A DNA stretch of 64,000 nucleotides from the NCBI GenBank assembly GCA_020064725.1, contig JAGTWJ010000007.1, forward strand, positions 2,480,001-2,544,000, given 5' to 3'. The position numbers and the translations under genes are program-made. Below, piece by piece: positions 1 through 14,718 of the stretch (the stretch's first letter is position 1; the number at the start of each line of letters is the position of its first letter). The notes beneath the pieces are model-generated. The model had not been told where the DNA came from, ran no database searches, and saw nothing but the letters and a program-made list of their open reading frames with translations. Source of the stretch: Drechslerella dactyloides. Lineage: Eukaryota > Ascomycota > Orbiliomycetes > Orbiliales > Orbiliaceae.

Positions 1-3000
1 TACGTTTGTCGGGGCAATCAACATTCCTCTGATAGGTTGCGATACTTGGCCGTTGTTTCAGCTGGGTAGACGACGACGATATGATTCATCGTCTCGTCTC
101 GTCGTTCTACCTGTATTCAACGCGATGGGTTTTCTTAAATATTCAATTACGATTGCGTATAATGTATTATTGGCTCCATTTCGCGACAACGTCAAGCTCT
201 CAGGAATTCAATCGGACGAGTTGGAAAAGGTGAACGAGATGTTTCGGAGGATAGGTGGATTAATAAAACCATGTTTTTTTGGTTCTTCGGATTGACCCGC
301 GGATGCTGCGGCCAGGAGCAGCGTTCCCGAGGAGATGTGCAGCGTCAAAGCATGGCTCCCTTGGTGGGTTGGGGTTTTAAAGTACTTCCTGGCCTGGTCT
401 TGCTTGGTGGATATCATATATTTCATGTTGGCTGTCGAGAATTTCTATTATCAGGATCAATCGAATTTCCCTAAAGACCGAAAAGACTCCTCAAAGGAAC
501 TTTAAAAAAGGTCGCAACTGGTATCTCCAGTGACGAGTCTATCTACGGAGCTTCTGGGGTTTATAATAATAATAAGAATATAATGTGTACTAAATAATGG
601 TATTCCACAAAATATATTGTGGAAAATGTATATTTCATTACGTACAACGGTCCAAATGTATAGATACCAATTAGGGAATACTTGTAAATACCATATATAT
701 TACTAACCTATTTTTTGGTGGAAAATTCCGGTGAACTGTTAATTCATCGCGGACGCTATCGATATCGATATACTTATGCACAGTGGTGGCAAACTCGTAC
801 CACGATCCAGCCAACACCGTAGTACTGTACTCAAGTAGTCGATTTATATCAGGTTTTTATTCTCTCACACCAACAGGCAACATTAATCAATCCAAGGTCG
901 ATACACAGCACCTCCTAACGTACAGGGACCGACACGACGGCCGTAAGAAGGGGGTGGTGCCTGTCATGTCGTGGAAGAAGCCGAGCGAATGGTAAATGTA
1001 AATGTAACAGGACATGAGATAACGTAAGATGCATAACGTTATAATCGGTGGTGCAGTGGGGGAAAAACGAGCCTCGAACGGACCAACCACCGCTGCACCC
1101 CTGTCTACCCTCCTTCGCAGACGAATCCGATCGATTAACATATGACATGACACTGCATTGTATCCGCTAGTCCTCAATACTTAATTGCAAGCCATAGTAT
1201 ACTATAGTGCCCGAGACTAAGTATAGTGTGCTCAATCAACTACAATACTGCAGTGCACCGCGCTTCGACTCCAGCTCCAGCTTGATCAGGGTGGTGGCAC
1301 GTTTCGAAATCGCTGCACGGCTGAGATCATCTCCTATCGTGGAGTTGGCTATGGGTACCTTTTCCCAGCTCCCGCGCAGGGGTAGGCTAATCTTTCCGCG
1401 ATTCGTCCGCGTCCTTCAGTCGGCTGGTACGTTTCGACGGCGCCGCGGCCATTGCAGTCTCCTTAAGAGTGCATATTTGGCTGGATGGATGGCTGAGAGT
1501 TACCCCGGTGGTTATGCGAATCGACTCCGATTCGATGGAGAGAATTGGAACAATAAGATGGTATGTATCGATATCACGTACGTCCTGTCCCATGAAGTAT
1601 AACATTGTCGCACGCCGTACACTGCAGCTGTCGATAAGTCCTTAATTAATTCCTCCATTGGAGAGAAAAATTAAATTTACTTAGTACAGCCCCCCTCTCG
1701 CTACGACGCTTCTACGAATGGCCGAGGGAGGCAACCTCGGTAACGTGACGAGCCGGCGCGAGATCGGTAGCGTAGAGCAAACATTGCTAAATCACACGAT
1801 ACCCGGCTCCCTGGACGGCTACTGGCTGGCCAGCCGTTCCATTACCGCAGCAGCGGTAAATACTCGCTCTTCCGTCGTTCGTATGGTTGAGCTCGGCGAA
1901 TGTTCCGTGCCCGGCCGTTCGTGCCCGCGCTGTGCAGCTGCGAGAGCTCATTGCGAAGAGCGCCGTGAGAGCCTTTCTCTTATGATCATCGACTCGACGG
2001 TTTTGAGACATACAGATGGGCGAGGCTAGTGGCGGAGGGAGGGAGGGAGCTGGGAGCACCGCATACATACGTCCTCGAAGCGACCCAACAGACGACGTTA
2101 GCGAGGGGTAGATGTGCCAGACGAATGCATCATATGATGCGATGCGTGCGTGCACTGGATCCTGTATTTCGTCCATTCGCCCATTAATTCGATGCATATA
2201 TGCCCAAGTGTGGGGTCGTCCGTCCGACCTTCTACCGCAACTTTAATACCTCGACTGGCTGGGTGGCTTGACGGCGGGGTAGGCGGTATAATTCTCGAAT
2301 CGAACGTTCGGGATGGAGAAGTGAGATTACGAATGTGAGGACGTTATTGTTTGCTCTTAGGACGTGTGGAGTTCGTTGATAGCAGCGTCCAATCGAGGTT
2401 GACGTACGTAACGTACGAGGTTATCTTCAAATATTTGAGAATGGGCGATATTCGAAAGTCGATTCGAGAGGGTCTGCTGTACGGCACTTTCGTGAGATGG
2501 GGTCACATGCTGCACGTGAGAATCGATTGAATTCGTTCGGATTGAGTGACATGATGATAGGACAATCATTGAGAATCAGCGACCCCGTAACTTAGCGGGA
2601 AGCATCCTAGTACTCGAGCTCTGGCGAATATTGAACTTCTGCGAGAGAAAGCTCGAGGTACAGAAAATGGTCGCTAGCCACCTGCTCTCGGATCCCACGA
2701 CATCCCTGCTACAACCGTCCTCCAGCAGTACTGCAGTCAGTACATCTCAGCTACAGACCGCGATGTGAGGATACTCTCAGCCTGTTCCCTGCGAATCTCC
2801 GGTACCGTACTTGCATACTTCACAGTCCAGTCCCCTCCACGGATAAGAAATGAAAAATGAAAAATGTCAGAACGTTATCATGTTGGGAAAAAAAACGCAT
2901 GCAGAGAAGAGGGGAAGCAGCGGCGAATAGCATTGATTGCCGCCCATCCAAGACGATTCATGTATGTACTTACTTATCCACGAAGTTCCGTTCCCATCAA

Positions 3001-6000
3001 TCAGCAAGTTCATGGCATGCACATGCAACGATCAAACTAACGGCACGCCGGCAGCCAGCCGGGGCCGCCAAGGACTCTATACATCACTTTGAATCCGACA
3101 GTATAGTACTGTTCGTAAATCGGATGTGTATTCTTGCTGTTCAAGGTCAGCATGATCGAGCCAAGGCGAAGCTGCGCGAAGGGCACTGGTGGCAAGGACT
3201 GTGACGATTGCGTATGCGGTGTGTCTGCACTTGTGTGTCGAAGGTTAATCCAGGATTTCGGCGCGTTAACGGTCTGGCCATCATATGAGGTGGTGAGCAT
3301 CTTCGTACGCTATAGTATATACATACTACAGCCGTGCCAGAGAGGTGCGTGCGGCGTGTGGTATACACCTGTGAATCATGCATGGCTTATCATATGAGAC
3401 TCCTACGACCCACAAGCTTAAATCTCGAGTGTGTGAACGTGCGGAATTTGCCTGTATGTGTCTCTGCCCGTCCAGGCTGCGCCGGTGGGATGGCGTCTGC
3501 TAGCTGGTAGTTGACTACGTTAGCTTGGTGAGGTTAGGACTTTCTGCTCCGCCCGTCAAAGGAGATGGACAGCATGTGCACGCTATCGATAGCGTAGGAG
3601 CGATCGTCGAGTGCAAGTCTAGCCTAGCGATGCTAGCATGGCAGCTGGCAGGAGGTCTGGATGGTATGGATGGTGGGTCAGACGTCTCCAGCTGGAACAT
3701 TGCATTCAAATTTTTTCTTGACTTCAAGCTTCGGCGAAAAGCACTACTCTGCGCGCTGTGATTCGATGGGGAAAAGAGGTTTCGGAAAGAGGCACAGTGC
3801 GGTGCGGTACTGCGCAGAGGTATGTGCCGCCCGAAACCGGTGCACGGTGTGCCCGCGTGAACTGAAGCATGAAGCAGGGCAATTTATTCATTCGTTCGTT
3901 CGTTCATTCACGGATTTGACACCAGGGTTGCTCAAATATGTCTCGGCTTCTTACTCGCATGAACCCAGCCAGGTGCACTCACTCACTCACTGCGAGTCGA
4001 CTCCCAGCGAATTCAATATCGGGGCGGAAGCTTATGCTCAACCTCGAGCAAGGAAAATTCATTAATAGATAGCTTGCTTAGCTGAACGGGTACTGTCCTC
4101 GCTCGAGCGCGCAGATAAATCACGAGGGGGGCTGGATGGGCGAGCGGCAAGTCTCTGGGGGCACGATGAAGTAACTGTACGCTGGCGGTGATGCGCGATT
4201 TGGGTACGTGTCCATTACATTGCCGGTTGAAGGCTAGCGGATTGCCCTCGCGATCCGCATTGACGTCTTCTGCAACGATATATCGGGAAAACATATTACA
4301 TGCTATAGAATACATGGTATATTGCTGTATAGCACAAGAATAGAATCGTATTCTGTGTAGATTGCAGTGTATCTTTGCATGTAAACGGACTATAAAGGTG
4401 TATATTTAAGTGTGTAGAAATGTGAATCGAAGGGAGCTGGTATGTGCTGGGTGGTGCTTGCGTCAAGAATGTGGCGACCGGCCCACCGCGTATGCTGGCT
4501 AGCATGCTAACGTAACGTGATGCATGCAGACGCGGCGGCCGACGTCGAATCGAATTCGATCACGGGTGCACCATTACAGGCACCGCTCGTCTGATCTCTA
4601 CCTTAATTTTCAACCGACGCTGCCCGGCCGGTCAAACTTACTTTGTAGGTAATGTGAATATGGTATTACCACGTTGATCAACTTGCCCTGGGATTGGCAT
4701 TTCCTCGCCTCAGCTCTACCAAGGAGAAATAGGGCAGGGAGAGACGAGAGGGCAACAGCAACCTACACCCGCTACGCTGCGCGTCAAAGACATCTGTATG
4801 TATGCACGCACGCACGCCCGCCAGCCGGTCAGCTAGTTCCTTTGGTTTCGACCGCGGTCTGGACGGCGGCGGCGGTGTGGTGGGGAGAGTCGAAATGGAT
4901 GTGGGTTTGCTTGCATTTAGGAAGTATGGCGGGAGGCTAGGCTTGGAATTTTAAGAGTGGGCTGGGCTGCCTGATCGATGTTGATGCAGGTGGGCCGAAT
5001 GGAGTAAACTAATTGGGCAGGGCGGCGGGAGCAGCGTCCTCACGCTTCCGTGTGCGTGTTCACGAATGGTAGAATAACTCTCGTGTGCACTTCGATTATT
5101 CTTTTTTGTCATTCGTCTCGTTTCCGCGGGGAGGGCCAAGAATAGTACGTCGGCGTTCGTTCGGATGCCGATTGTCGGTATAATGTTCGGAATAGGTGTA
5201 ATGGGGCCGTAACGTCGGTGTTAACGGTACTTGGGCCAATGTAAGTATAGATTCGGAGGCACTGGATTGGCCGGTTATCGCCCCATGCACGAGCTATCGA
5301 TTCGGATCGGTAACTATGCTGCTTATGTCTGGGACGGGTAACGTACCGGTTGGGAAGGTGCAGTGGGTGGTGCTTTGGGGATAGCCTGGGTAGCTTGGTA
5401 TCTGGTGATACCACATACGGACGGACGTGCGCGTGCCTGTCCGCCCGCCTTCCTGCCCGAGGTGTTTCTCTACAATATATTATACATAGAAGCGTCTAGT
5501 TATTTTATGCTACGTGTGCGTGTGTATGTATGTATGGATGGATCATCGCGAGGTTTCCGAATTAGATGCCGGCCGTGACTGATACGACGCTGACGATGCC
5601 GCACGTGTGGCTGTCCGTCGACAGGGAAGGATCGGTCGTGTCTGTAATTTATTTATTCACGGCTGCTAGCTGACCGTGCGAGCGTCGACTCGACGGAACG
5701 AAACGCCAGATCCATGCATGTAGACCTGCATGCACGCAGGACTATTATGAAATGTGGATGTGAAAAGGGGACGGACGCCCGACGCCTTTGTTCGACGTTG
5801 CGCTGGTGAGAATATAGCAGTTAGTGTGGATGGGATGTGCCTTTAATTCGTTTCGTGTTCGAACACGTTTTCTTTCTTTGGCTGGGATGATCCGATCGAG
5901 TGGATTCACGGTCGATTCGATGGACGGATGGATCCTGCAGGCGGGCTCTGGCTAGCTGCCCTCTTCTCCAGCGCGTCACGGTCGGATGCAGAAGCCCTCT

Positions 6001-8039
6001 GCGATCGGAGACGTGGCTCGCTGGTGGGTGGCCGCTGGAATTTACATGTATGTCATGTTCTTCGATCGCGATCGTGATGACTTGATCATGATCATGATAT
6101 CGGGAGGCAGCCCAGGCCCCTGAATTCAGCATACCGTACAAATTGTATATTGTATTACTCGTGTCAGTGTAGAATTTAAACAGACCGCAGACGGTCGACG
6201 GCGATACGGGGCACGACTAGTGACATCGAATAATGCGGACGGCCTCGACTCGGGGAAAGGGGAGACGAGAGGCTGCGTTCAGATCGGTAGCGGGCGAGCT
6301 AGCCGGCGACTGGCTGTTGGCGATTCCTGGAACGGGAGAGAGGCCTTCAGACGCGGTGTGTTCCAGCGGGTGTCTCCCTTCAGGAACCGACATGATCAAT
6401 CTGATGGATACATCTGGACTAAGACTAAGGACTGTTCTGTTCTGTTCCCCCGAGGACGCTGTGCAAATATTAATCTCACGCCGGGCTGGGTGACAAGTAA
6501 AACAGCTGTGCGGTGTGTGAGAATTAAAATGGACCGCTGTCTGCGGCCAGAATGGCGGCAGCCCTGCCTCGGAGTAATTACAAGTGTAATTTGAGGGAGT
6601 CCGCGAAGATGACGATGGCTATCGCGTTCGTCTGGGCACATGCGCACAGTACGCACACATTCATACGATCATACAGGATTGCAAGATTGGCATGCCCAGC
6701 ACTCCTACTTTGCTCCCTTGGTGGTGTGGTGTGGATATATCGCATGTATTCCGAGGTACGTACCGGCGACAAGAAAGAAGGATATGAGCACAGGCCCTTC
6801 CAACATGCACAGATTACACACGGAATACGTTATTTGGTGCAGGGAGCCAGCCAGCCCGTCAAACGGTCAGGAACCGCAAATCCAACCTGCAGGGAAACGG
6901 AATCCCGCAAGGAGGGCAGCTTTTCAGACACACACACACTCATCTAACTTCTTGGGAGAACGTGCTGCAATGGTACTACGGTGGGCCGATCCATCCATCC
7001 ACTTCAACGGGTTTTTTATTTTCGACAAGTTCAAGTTTGCAGGTTTTGTTTCCCTTGTGGGCAAAACTCCCCAGGTTGCAAAGGCGTCTGCGGTCATGCC
7101 TTGGATGTGCGAAGTGCTGTGCTGTGCTCTAGCTCATCGAGTATGGATGCATCATGTATGTACCGATGTGGAATATTAATGGGGGAAGGAATTTGGAGGT
7201 CTACCAATTTTTTTTTACAAAATGGCTGTATCTGCGTAGAGGCAGCCCCGCAATCCTCAAACATGGCCATTGCCGTTTCCGAGAGGCCCTTCTGGCGTTC
7301 CAAGAGGCTGCTGGTTAGCGGTTAGACTGGCTGGCTGGCTGGCTGGCTGGCTGGTTTGTTCCCCGTTTGTGGGAATCGAAGCCCGTGATCGAGGTCGTTC
7401 GACATGGTGTCTCCATCTTGGCTGCCGGCCGTCGCCACGAGCATGCGTGCATTCTGGATAAAGTCTCGCTTTCCGAAAGCCATACAGTCCGGAGAGTGTG
7501 CATGCCAGGTCCCGAAGTCATGTCTCGTCCTTGATTTTTCATGGGAGTGTAGATACTTGAGATAACTGCGCTATGCATTCCTGCTTGCAGCGTATCATAC
7601 GTTCGAACTCTGCCGCATTTTAAATAAATTTGCGTCAACGCCGAAACGCCATTCTGCGAAAGCTGAAGAGGGCGAGAAAGACCAAAGGGTGGATGAAAGA
7701 GAAAGAAAGAAAATCATCTCATCTGACGAGAACTGCAGCTGCCTCCGCCTCCCGGACATACACTTACATGCAGACAGATTAGCATACTACTTCTATACAT
7801 GCGTTACTATTCCTAGTCCTTACTCTCTCTCGTCTAGTGTCGTCCTATTTCGAATCGTCTTCAACCTCGCGGGATTCAAGCAACTACCGTTCAAACATAC
7901 CCGGTACGTCCCATTCGGCGAAGGAAGCAAGGAAGGAAGAAGCCCTTCAAACCAGCGAGAAAAGAACACACGGAATTAATACACCGTCCTGCGGGACCGC
8001 AGCCCAACCTCACCGATTATAGATATCCATCGTACACAC
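1..8039. other. Gene-poor region without a supported gene
   Basis: I see no coding region here. Open frames on both strands are short, overlap each other, lack family motifs and do not join through plausible introns. The stretch contains AT-rich DNA around 540-760, including an 8-bp inverted repeat at 603-624 with a 6-base loop. It also has many short tandem tracts: GGGA around 2036-2051, TTCG around 3893-3908, GTAT/GCAC around 4797-4818, and CTGG at 7326-7352. Non-coding RNA or distant regulatory DNA cannot be excluded. Confidence 0.6.
7326..7352. repeat. CTGG tetranucleotide microsatellite
   Basis: About six uninterrupted copies of a CTGG/GCTG unit are visible. It is a simple repeat in intergenic DNA with no gene attached. 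Confidence 0.8.
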
Positions 8040-10400
8040 TTGCAGGGCTAAGGTTTTTTTTTTGTCTGCGAGTGCCAGCTGTGGTGTTTCTATTGTCGGG
8101 TTCCTGGCCCTTTTTCTTTTTCTTTTTTTTTTGTGTCCCTTCTTTCCTTTTTCCACTCTGACCTCGTTTCATGTGTCTTTGAGGGACCGCCGTTCAGTTA
8201 TCAACGTCACGACTATTCTTACCAGCACTTATTATTTATTCCCCGTCCATATAATTACTTACTATCCCTTCCGACGTGCGTGCGTGCGGCGTTGCGTTAT
8301 TGCCGTTCGAGGTTCTGTTTAATCTTCTCTCTTGGAGGTTTGAAAGTCTTTCGTTCTTCTTCCTCCCTCCCTCGAACTTCGAACGCTCTCTCGTCTGGGG
8401 TGTAAGTATTCCAATATATCGGGGACTCGTGGTTTGTCCGATCCTCAAACGACCCGTTTACGTTCAATCACCTGCCGAGAAGCCCAGGCAGACAGCCCGA
8501 CGGACCGGCGAGCGGTACATAATATACACATTGCAGAATACGACGGCAGACTTGGAAACCCGCAGCTGGCAAGTGGTTGTAGCGCTAGCTGGCTGATCAC
8601 GAATCTATCGATAATCGCCTTCCGGTTGGTCCTTTTGGGCATTCGCTTCCCGCTCTTGAAATTCTATTGCCATTGCTATATCCAGATCCATCCGCCACTG
8701 CACAGCGCTGCTACCTGGCCCCTCAGCACTTTCGGGTCCCCGTCGTATTGGATTTGGATTTGAATTCCCCCGGCCCTCCGCACTCTTCTTTTTTTTTTTC
8801 TCCGGAGCTGCTACGCACACCTCTTCGGCAGCGGAACTGCTCGCGAATCAAGGTACGTTCATGTTCACGTTCACGTTCACGGTTCATTCGTTCGGCGAGT
8901 CAGAGTGAGAGCGAGCGAGTGAGTGAGAGGAAAGCTGGGATCCCTGCAGCACCTCCAATCCTTCCCGTCTGCCTGCCGGGCAATAATAGTTTTTTCTTTC
9001 TTTCTCCTTCGGTGCATTATTCGTTATTCACACGTATCTCTCGTCCGTCGTTAAAACTGCAGCACACTCAGCCGGGAGAACCGCTAGTCGCTCAGGCGGG
9101 CGGGCTGGTCTGGGCTGGGCAGGTGCTGCGGAATTGGTGCTGTTACTGGCTGGCAACCGTCCCATCCGCCCAGCATCCCGGCATTTGCGCAAAAGAAAAG
9201 AAGACGCCCTCGAAAAACAGCCGGGCCCTGGAAGAAGAAGCAGACGAGAGTGGAATACACATGAAGAGGATGTAATGCACGATGTAAAAGAGTGAGAAAC
9301 CTCACTCGCCGTCGTCGATTCGCCCTCTCTCTCTCATCCCCTCTCCTGCTGCCACGGCATCTTTGCAAATATACATGCGTACGGACAGATATCTCCACCG
9401 TTTGTTTTCCTTCGATCCCTTCTTTCCGTCGCACAAGACCCCGTGGTCGTGATCGGGGCCTGTCCGTTCTCCGTCTGTCCTCTTCGCCTCTTCTTCCTTC
9501 CCTGCAGGACGCACGCACGCACGCCGGCCAGCGGAGGAGGCCCGTCCGGGTGGAGTGACGGGAATAGTAGATTCCACCGCAGTTCCGTCGACGTCGTCTG
9601 GGCTGATCTCCGGACTGCGGACGGCTTTGGCGGGATCTCCCAAGGGCCCCCATCCCCCTTCGCCCTCGCAGGCCTGCCTCGATACACCACCACCACCCTC
9701 CTTCTCTTCCCCCTTCTCCATTCACCGTTCAAAACTTCCATCGTCATCATCCTCACAAATCTCGCTCCGCGTCGTTGGCAGGACGGCAAGCCCGTATAAT
9801 TACCTCTGCATACTTTTGCCTTGTGGGAGCTTGCCTCCTCCCGCCGCCCGCTCGCCCACGCCCGCCGAGTTTGTTCAACGTCCGCCCATAACATTCGCAT
9901 CCGCTTGCATTCAAGCACCGCACCGTCCACCAAAAAAGCTCACGCGAAGAATTTTCTCTCTCCTCAGACCGGACAGCACGTAAAACGAGCGTAGAGAACC
10001 TCAGACGGACCCTTCTCCGGCCAGTCCTCATGAGCCTCTGACCTCTCCCTTTTCCCTTGGGGCCACCCGTTTATCCTTAAACGCGAAGGGAGAAACACAG
10101 AGTCGGCATCTCCTACACGATATAACCCGTCCGTCCCTCATCGCCTGCCAACTCGATCGCCCACACCACCGGCCCTCCCTGACAAACCAACTTCAAGGGG
10201 GTTCCGTCCGTCAGATCCTCTCCCGGAGGCCCCGTAGACGGACGTCCGGACGCACGCATCCGCTGAGTCTTCCGGATTGCGTCTTCTGCGGCGGTCTTGC
10301 ACGGTCCGCCGTACGCTCAGCGGTCGTCAAACAAAACATTACCTTCCGCCGCTGCTCACACACAACCTCCGCCGCCGTATTATAACGCCAACCTCCAACA
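8040..10400 (+). promoter_or_regulatory. Pyrimidine-rich promoter and leader of the LAMMER kinase gene
   Basis: The + strand is strongly C/T-biased over about 2.4 kb directly upstream of the kinase start codon, with long T and CT runs (for example around 8053, 8109-8131 and 8789-8800). Pyrimidine tracts are usual in promoters and transcription-start regions of filamentous fungi. The length here suggests a long 5' leader or several start sites. Many short upstream frames exist but none resembles a protein, and I cannot place the transcription start or exclude a leader intron. Confidence 0.5.
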
Positions 10401-12963
10401 ATGTCTGTCCCGTCGACGGCAACTCTCCACTATCCTCACCACCCGCATCAGTCGCCGCCGTACGGCTATCTAAATCCGATCCCTCAGCATACGAATCTCT
10501 ACTATCGTGCGAACTCTGGAACTCAACAGGTGTGTGAGCCCTTCCGCTGTGTTGACCCCCAGGCAGCAATGCTCGTTGAGATCCGAACTTCCCTCGCTCG
10601 CTATATACAAATCTTTTTTTCTCTCCCTTTCTCTTCCCACACCCTCCCCTGCTTCCCATCTTCTCACCATCTGCTGCACCGAATGTCTACATCACGCATC
10701 CGCTAACAATGTCTTCACAGCCCCAGCAATCCTATCAAGCACCTGCCCAGCAGAGATACAGCACCGAAATGCGGCCCTCGGCTTCGGTTGCCAGCTCGAC
10801 AGCCCCCACTCCCTCTGCAACCGGAAAAAGACGTCGCAGAAACACACCGGATTGGAAGGAATTCTATAAAAACGGAATTCCGAAGGAAATCATCGTGATC
10901 GATGACACCCCACCCCCGGAACCCACCCCGAAACGAAGCAGCCGGACGACGAACCAGACCGCCAGCCGCGTCCCGCGTCCCGTCGCCCAGAACCCATCTC
11001 TAAACACTCGAGTTCACAATCCGGTATCCTCCCAAGCGTCAACCGCGACCACCTCGCAGCCGGCTAAGAGACGAAAGCTTGCCAACGGCACAACGACAAC
11101 TGCTGCTGTTGCTGTAAACTCTCGGTATGATACGAATCATCACGATCCGTATGGGTCCACGCCGTACTCCGTGACTCAGACTCCGGCCTACGCGTCACAG
11201 GGGTCTAGCGCTAATACGGCGAGTGCTTCCTCCAGAGGTTACAATGGTACCGAGACTGCTGCTACGTCATTAGCCTCGACAGTTGGAGATACAGCCTCGG
11301 TCGCAGGGACGAAGAGGAAAAGGGTAACCCGCGGCAGCATGGCTAAGAAGCAGACTGACGCCTTTGCGCATTATCAACCACCTCCGCATCCTCCCATTAA
11401 GGCTAAGGACGTGTACGTGAGGAAGGTGACCGATGATGTAAGTGTTCTATCTCTGAATATAAAATTTGATGAAACACAAAGCTAACTTGGCCCAGGGCCT
11501 GCCGCCGAATGCAAAGGTTGATGACGACGAGGGTCACTACATTGTCACCCCTGGTGCGATCATCGGAGGCAGATGTATGTAACTCTTCTCTATTTCATCT
11601 CCCTCTCCTCGAAGGCAAAGCTGACCCAAACAGACAAAATCGTCAAGCTTCTGGGCCAAGGCACCTTTGGCAAGGTCGTCCAGGCATTTGACAACGAGAA
11701 GAACGAGTACTGCGCGATCAAGATCATTCGCTCGGTTCAAAAATACCGCGATGCATCCAAGATTGAGCTACGCGTGCTGTCGACGCTCAACAAGAACGAC
11801 GGGGAAAACAGGAACAAGTGCATCCATCTGCGAGATTGTTTCGACTACAGACAGCACATCTGCATCGTGACCGATCTCTTGGGAATGTCCGTCTTTGATT
11901 TTCTTAAGTCGAATTCATTCACGCCGTTCCCAAGCAGCCAGATCCAGTCCTTTGCCCGCCAACTCTTCACCAGCGTCGCCTGTAAGTTGGCTCCTACCCG
12001 ATAGTTATATTGACAGTCCGCTGACTTGGGTTCCAGTCCTCCATGACCTCAATCTCATCCACACCGACCTCAAGCCGGAGAACATTCTCCTCGTCCATAA
12101 CACATCTGAAACATTCACGTACAACCGCGTGATCCCCTCCTCGACGAACACCAACCCCAGAAAAGCACAGACTCGCAAGATCTTGCTTGACACCGACATC
12201 AGACTGATCGATTTCGGCTCCGCCACGTTCGATCAAGAATACCACTCCTCTATCGTCTCGACGAGACACTATCGTGCCCCCGAAATAATACTCGGGCTGG
12301 GCTGGAGCTTCCCATGTGATATTTGGAGCATCGGCTGCATCCTTATCGAATTTTACACCGGCGACGCCCTGTTCCAGACGCACGATAACCTGGAGCATCT
12401 CGCGATGATGAGGACCGTCTGCAATGCGGACATTGAAACCCGAATTGTCAGACAGGCCATCCAAAGGACGCAGCACTCCAACAATCCCACCGGAAGGTGA
12501 GCACCGCCCACTCCATCGATCACTCCTCGACTTGGCTAATTCCCTCTAGATTCTTCCGCAACAACAAGCTGGATTATCCGAACAATGAGACCTCCAAGAC
12601 CTCTCGTCGTTACGTCAAGGCCATGCGCCGGCTTGAGGTACGTATTGACGTCACATTTGCATAGAGTCCTCTTCTAATTTTATTTAGGAAATGATCCCGC
12701 AAACTTGCAATTTCTACCGTCAATTCCTCGATCTCCTCAAGAAAATCTTTGTCTACGATCCCGCCAAGCGCATCAGCGCCCGCGACGCTCTGAAGCACCC
12801 GTGGTTCAACGAGGTCTTCAGAGACGAGGGCATCACAGTAGCTCAGATGAGGATCGATCGTGCCGCCGAGATGACGCAGGAGCTTAAGAGGCGACGTGAG
12901 GGAACTGGCGACACGGAGGCGGAGGACGATGAGACCGAGGTGGAGGCAGAGAACGACAAATGA
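10401..12963 (+). CDS. LAMMER-type dual-specificity protein kinase (Kns1/Lkh1/CLK family)
   Basis: Seven exons join in frame: 10401-10529, 10721-11437, 11496-11574, 11634-11981, 12037-12496, 12550-12637 and 12688-12963, giving 698 residues. Every intron is GT-AG. Residues 1-300 are low-complexity and rich in Pro, Ser, Thr and Gln, with basic nuclear-import-like clusters (KRRRR, KRRK, KRKR). The kinase domain begins near residue 309: glycine loop GQGTFGK at 316-322, ATP lysine K338 in AIKII, catalytic loop HTDLKPEN with D435, DFG aspartate D483, and APE-type RAPE at 504-507. The family signature EHLAMM is at 544-549. The tail is acidic. LAMMER kinases phosphorylate SR-type and other nuclear proteins and influence splicing, growth and development in fungi; the target here is inferred. 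The ATG follows CCAACA, a good fungal start context. Confidence 0.96.
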
Positions 12964-14643
12964 TCTGACCAGAACCTTGCATCTTTTCACCCTCGCGCTA
13001 TCGATTGGAGAGCAGATGCGGAAAGGTCCACTTTTCAGCATCGTGCGTCATGGCTGCCTCACACGCGGCGTGCAAACTGGGATAATCTGGTTTTGCTTTT
13101 TGGTTTCGTTCTTCACTCGCTGCGGGTACAGGCATGGGGTATTTCTCTTCTGCGTTCTTCTACTTTTTGTTCTAGCATGTTTCCTGTGTTCGACTTTTAC
13201 TGTTCTTACGGATGGATTCGAGATCTTCCCCTTCCCCTTCCCTCGACATCTCATCGAACACCATTTTTATTACTTCTGCTTTTCCCATAATGATCATGCA
13301 CAAGCGCATACGCACACGCACACACGACCCTGGATAGATACACGAGGCGAAAAAGAAACTAAACGAGAAGAGTTCTTCTTTTCTAACCACCGGCGGCTAA
13401 AGGTCTTTATTTGTCTTTTCCTCCAACGGGAGACTTTGCAGCGTTAAGCCCTTCGTCTTTGTTTCCACTTTTTTTCTTTCCAGCTCGACTTTGCTTGGCG
13501 GGGTGTTTCACATCATGACGCGACGCGACGCCACGGTTCCCAGCCCCAGCCTCCCGGTTACCATTTTCTTTCGGCAATGCGTTTGGATTTCCCTCCAGCT
13601 ATAACGGGATTCAATGCCCTGTTTCGTTTAACCCCGGTTGCTGCCATGCCGCCTGATCGATCCAGAGTTCGGCATCCGCGTCGTACTCGCGTGGTATCTA
13701 TTGGGAGCGAGCGGGTTTGCGCTACTGCTCGACTTGCGCGGATGTGGACATTTGGTGTCGCCATAACATTGCAGTACGATTACAATGCGGTTTCGAGCCC
13801 GTTTCGGCCAGCCAGCCAGCCACCGGAGCGGACGAGCGAGCGAGCGAGCGAACGACTATTTCCAGCCCTGCGACCACCTTTGGCGTTGATGCGTTTTCTT
13901 CCAACCCGACTGCGACGTTCGCTTTCGATGGACTTGCAATTTTCTTCATCTTATCAGCTGATTTTTTTACTTTATTCTATTTTATTTCGGGTTATTTTGT
14001 CGGTTTTCTGCACGTACGTGTATGCGATGGCTGCAGCATGGTTAATCCTGTTGACCATTGCATTTTCAGTTATTATATTTACGCGGGGGTGCAGTATAGT
14101 ATGTTCTTTTGTATAATTTGCGGCGATGGTGTCTACTATCGTGGAGTGACGGGTTGTGGGTGTTTTTTATTTCGATTTCTCATCTTTCACATTTTCTTCC
14201 TTCCATTCAGCCTGTGTCTACCTTTTTTTTTTTTCTACTTTTCTACTTTTCATTTAGGAAAGAAACCTCAATTACGTATTTGAGTAGCTTGGTTATATTA
14301 TGATATCTGGCTGGCTGCTTACCTTCTTGTTTATACTACTTACTACCCTTACGAATATTTGCGGATTTCAGTCTTATCAACTTACTACTTTCACGATGGT
14401 TCGTGATGCGTCTTTCCCTTTCTTGTATGTTCTTTTTTTTGTGTGTCTTGGTTGTTTTGATCTTGATGTTTGGAATTGCCTGCATGGCAACTTACCGACT
14501 GGTATTGAGTTATTCTTTCTTGTGATGAAATATAACTGCGGTGTGGCGGTGGGCGCGGCGCAGACGGGACGGCGGGAGGTACGTACGGGCGGGTAGGTGG
14601 GCCTGTATACGTACAGTGGTAGGCAGCCTAGCTTGTTACTTGT

Positions 14644-14718
14644 ATCCTATCCTATCATGTCATCTCATATCATACCATATCATATCATCTCATAGCATGT
14701 CCTATCCTATCCTATCGT
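14644..14718. repeat. CCTAT/CATAT/CATCT pentanucleotide microsatellite
   Basis: About fifteen degenerate five-base units (CCTAT, CATAT, CATCT and variants) lie in tandem in the kinase 3' flank. The motif is visible directly and no gene overlaps it. Confidence 0.85.

Noticed and set aside
8667..9725. Overlapping long frames on both strands upstream of the kinase
   Set aside because: They arise from the pyrimidine-rich leader, giving Ser/Pro/Leu-rich readings on one strand and Arg/Gly-rich on the other. No motif and no ATG-based gene model.
13577..14283. Two ~180-codon hydrophobic + frames after the kinase
   Set aside because: They lie in T-rich 3' flank sequence, which produces Phe/Leu/Ser-rich chance frames. 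No homology is recognised.
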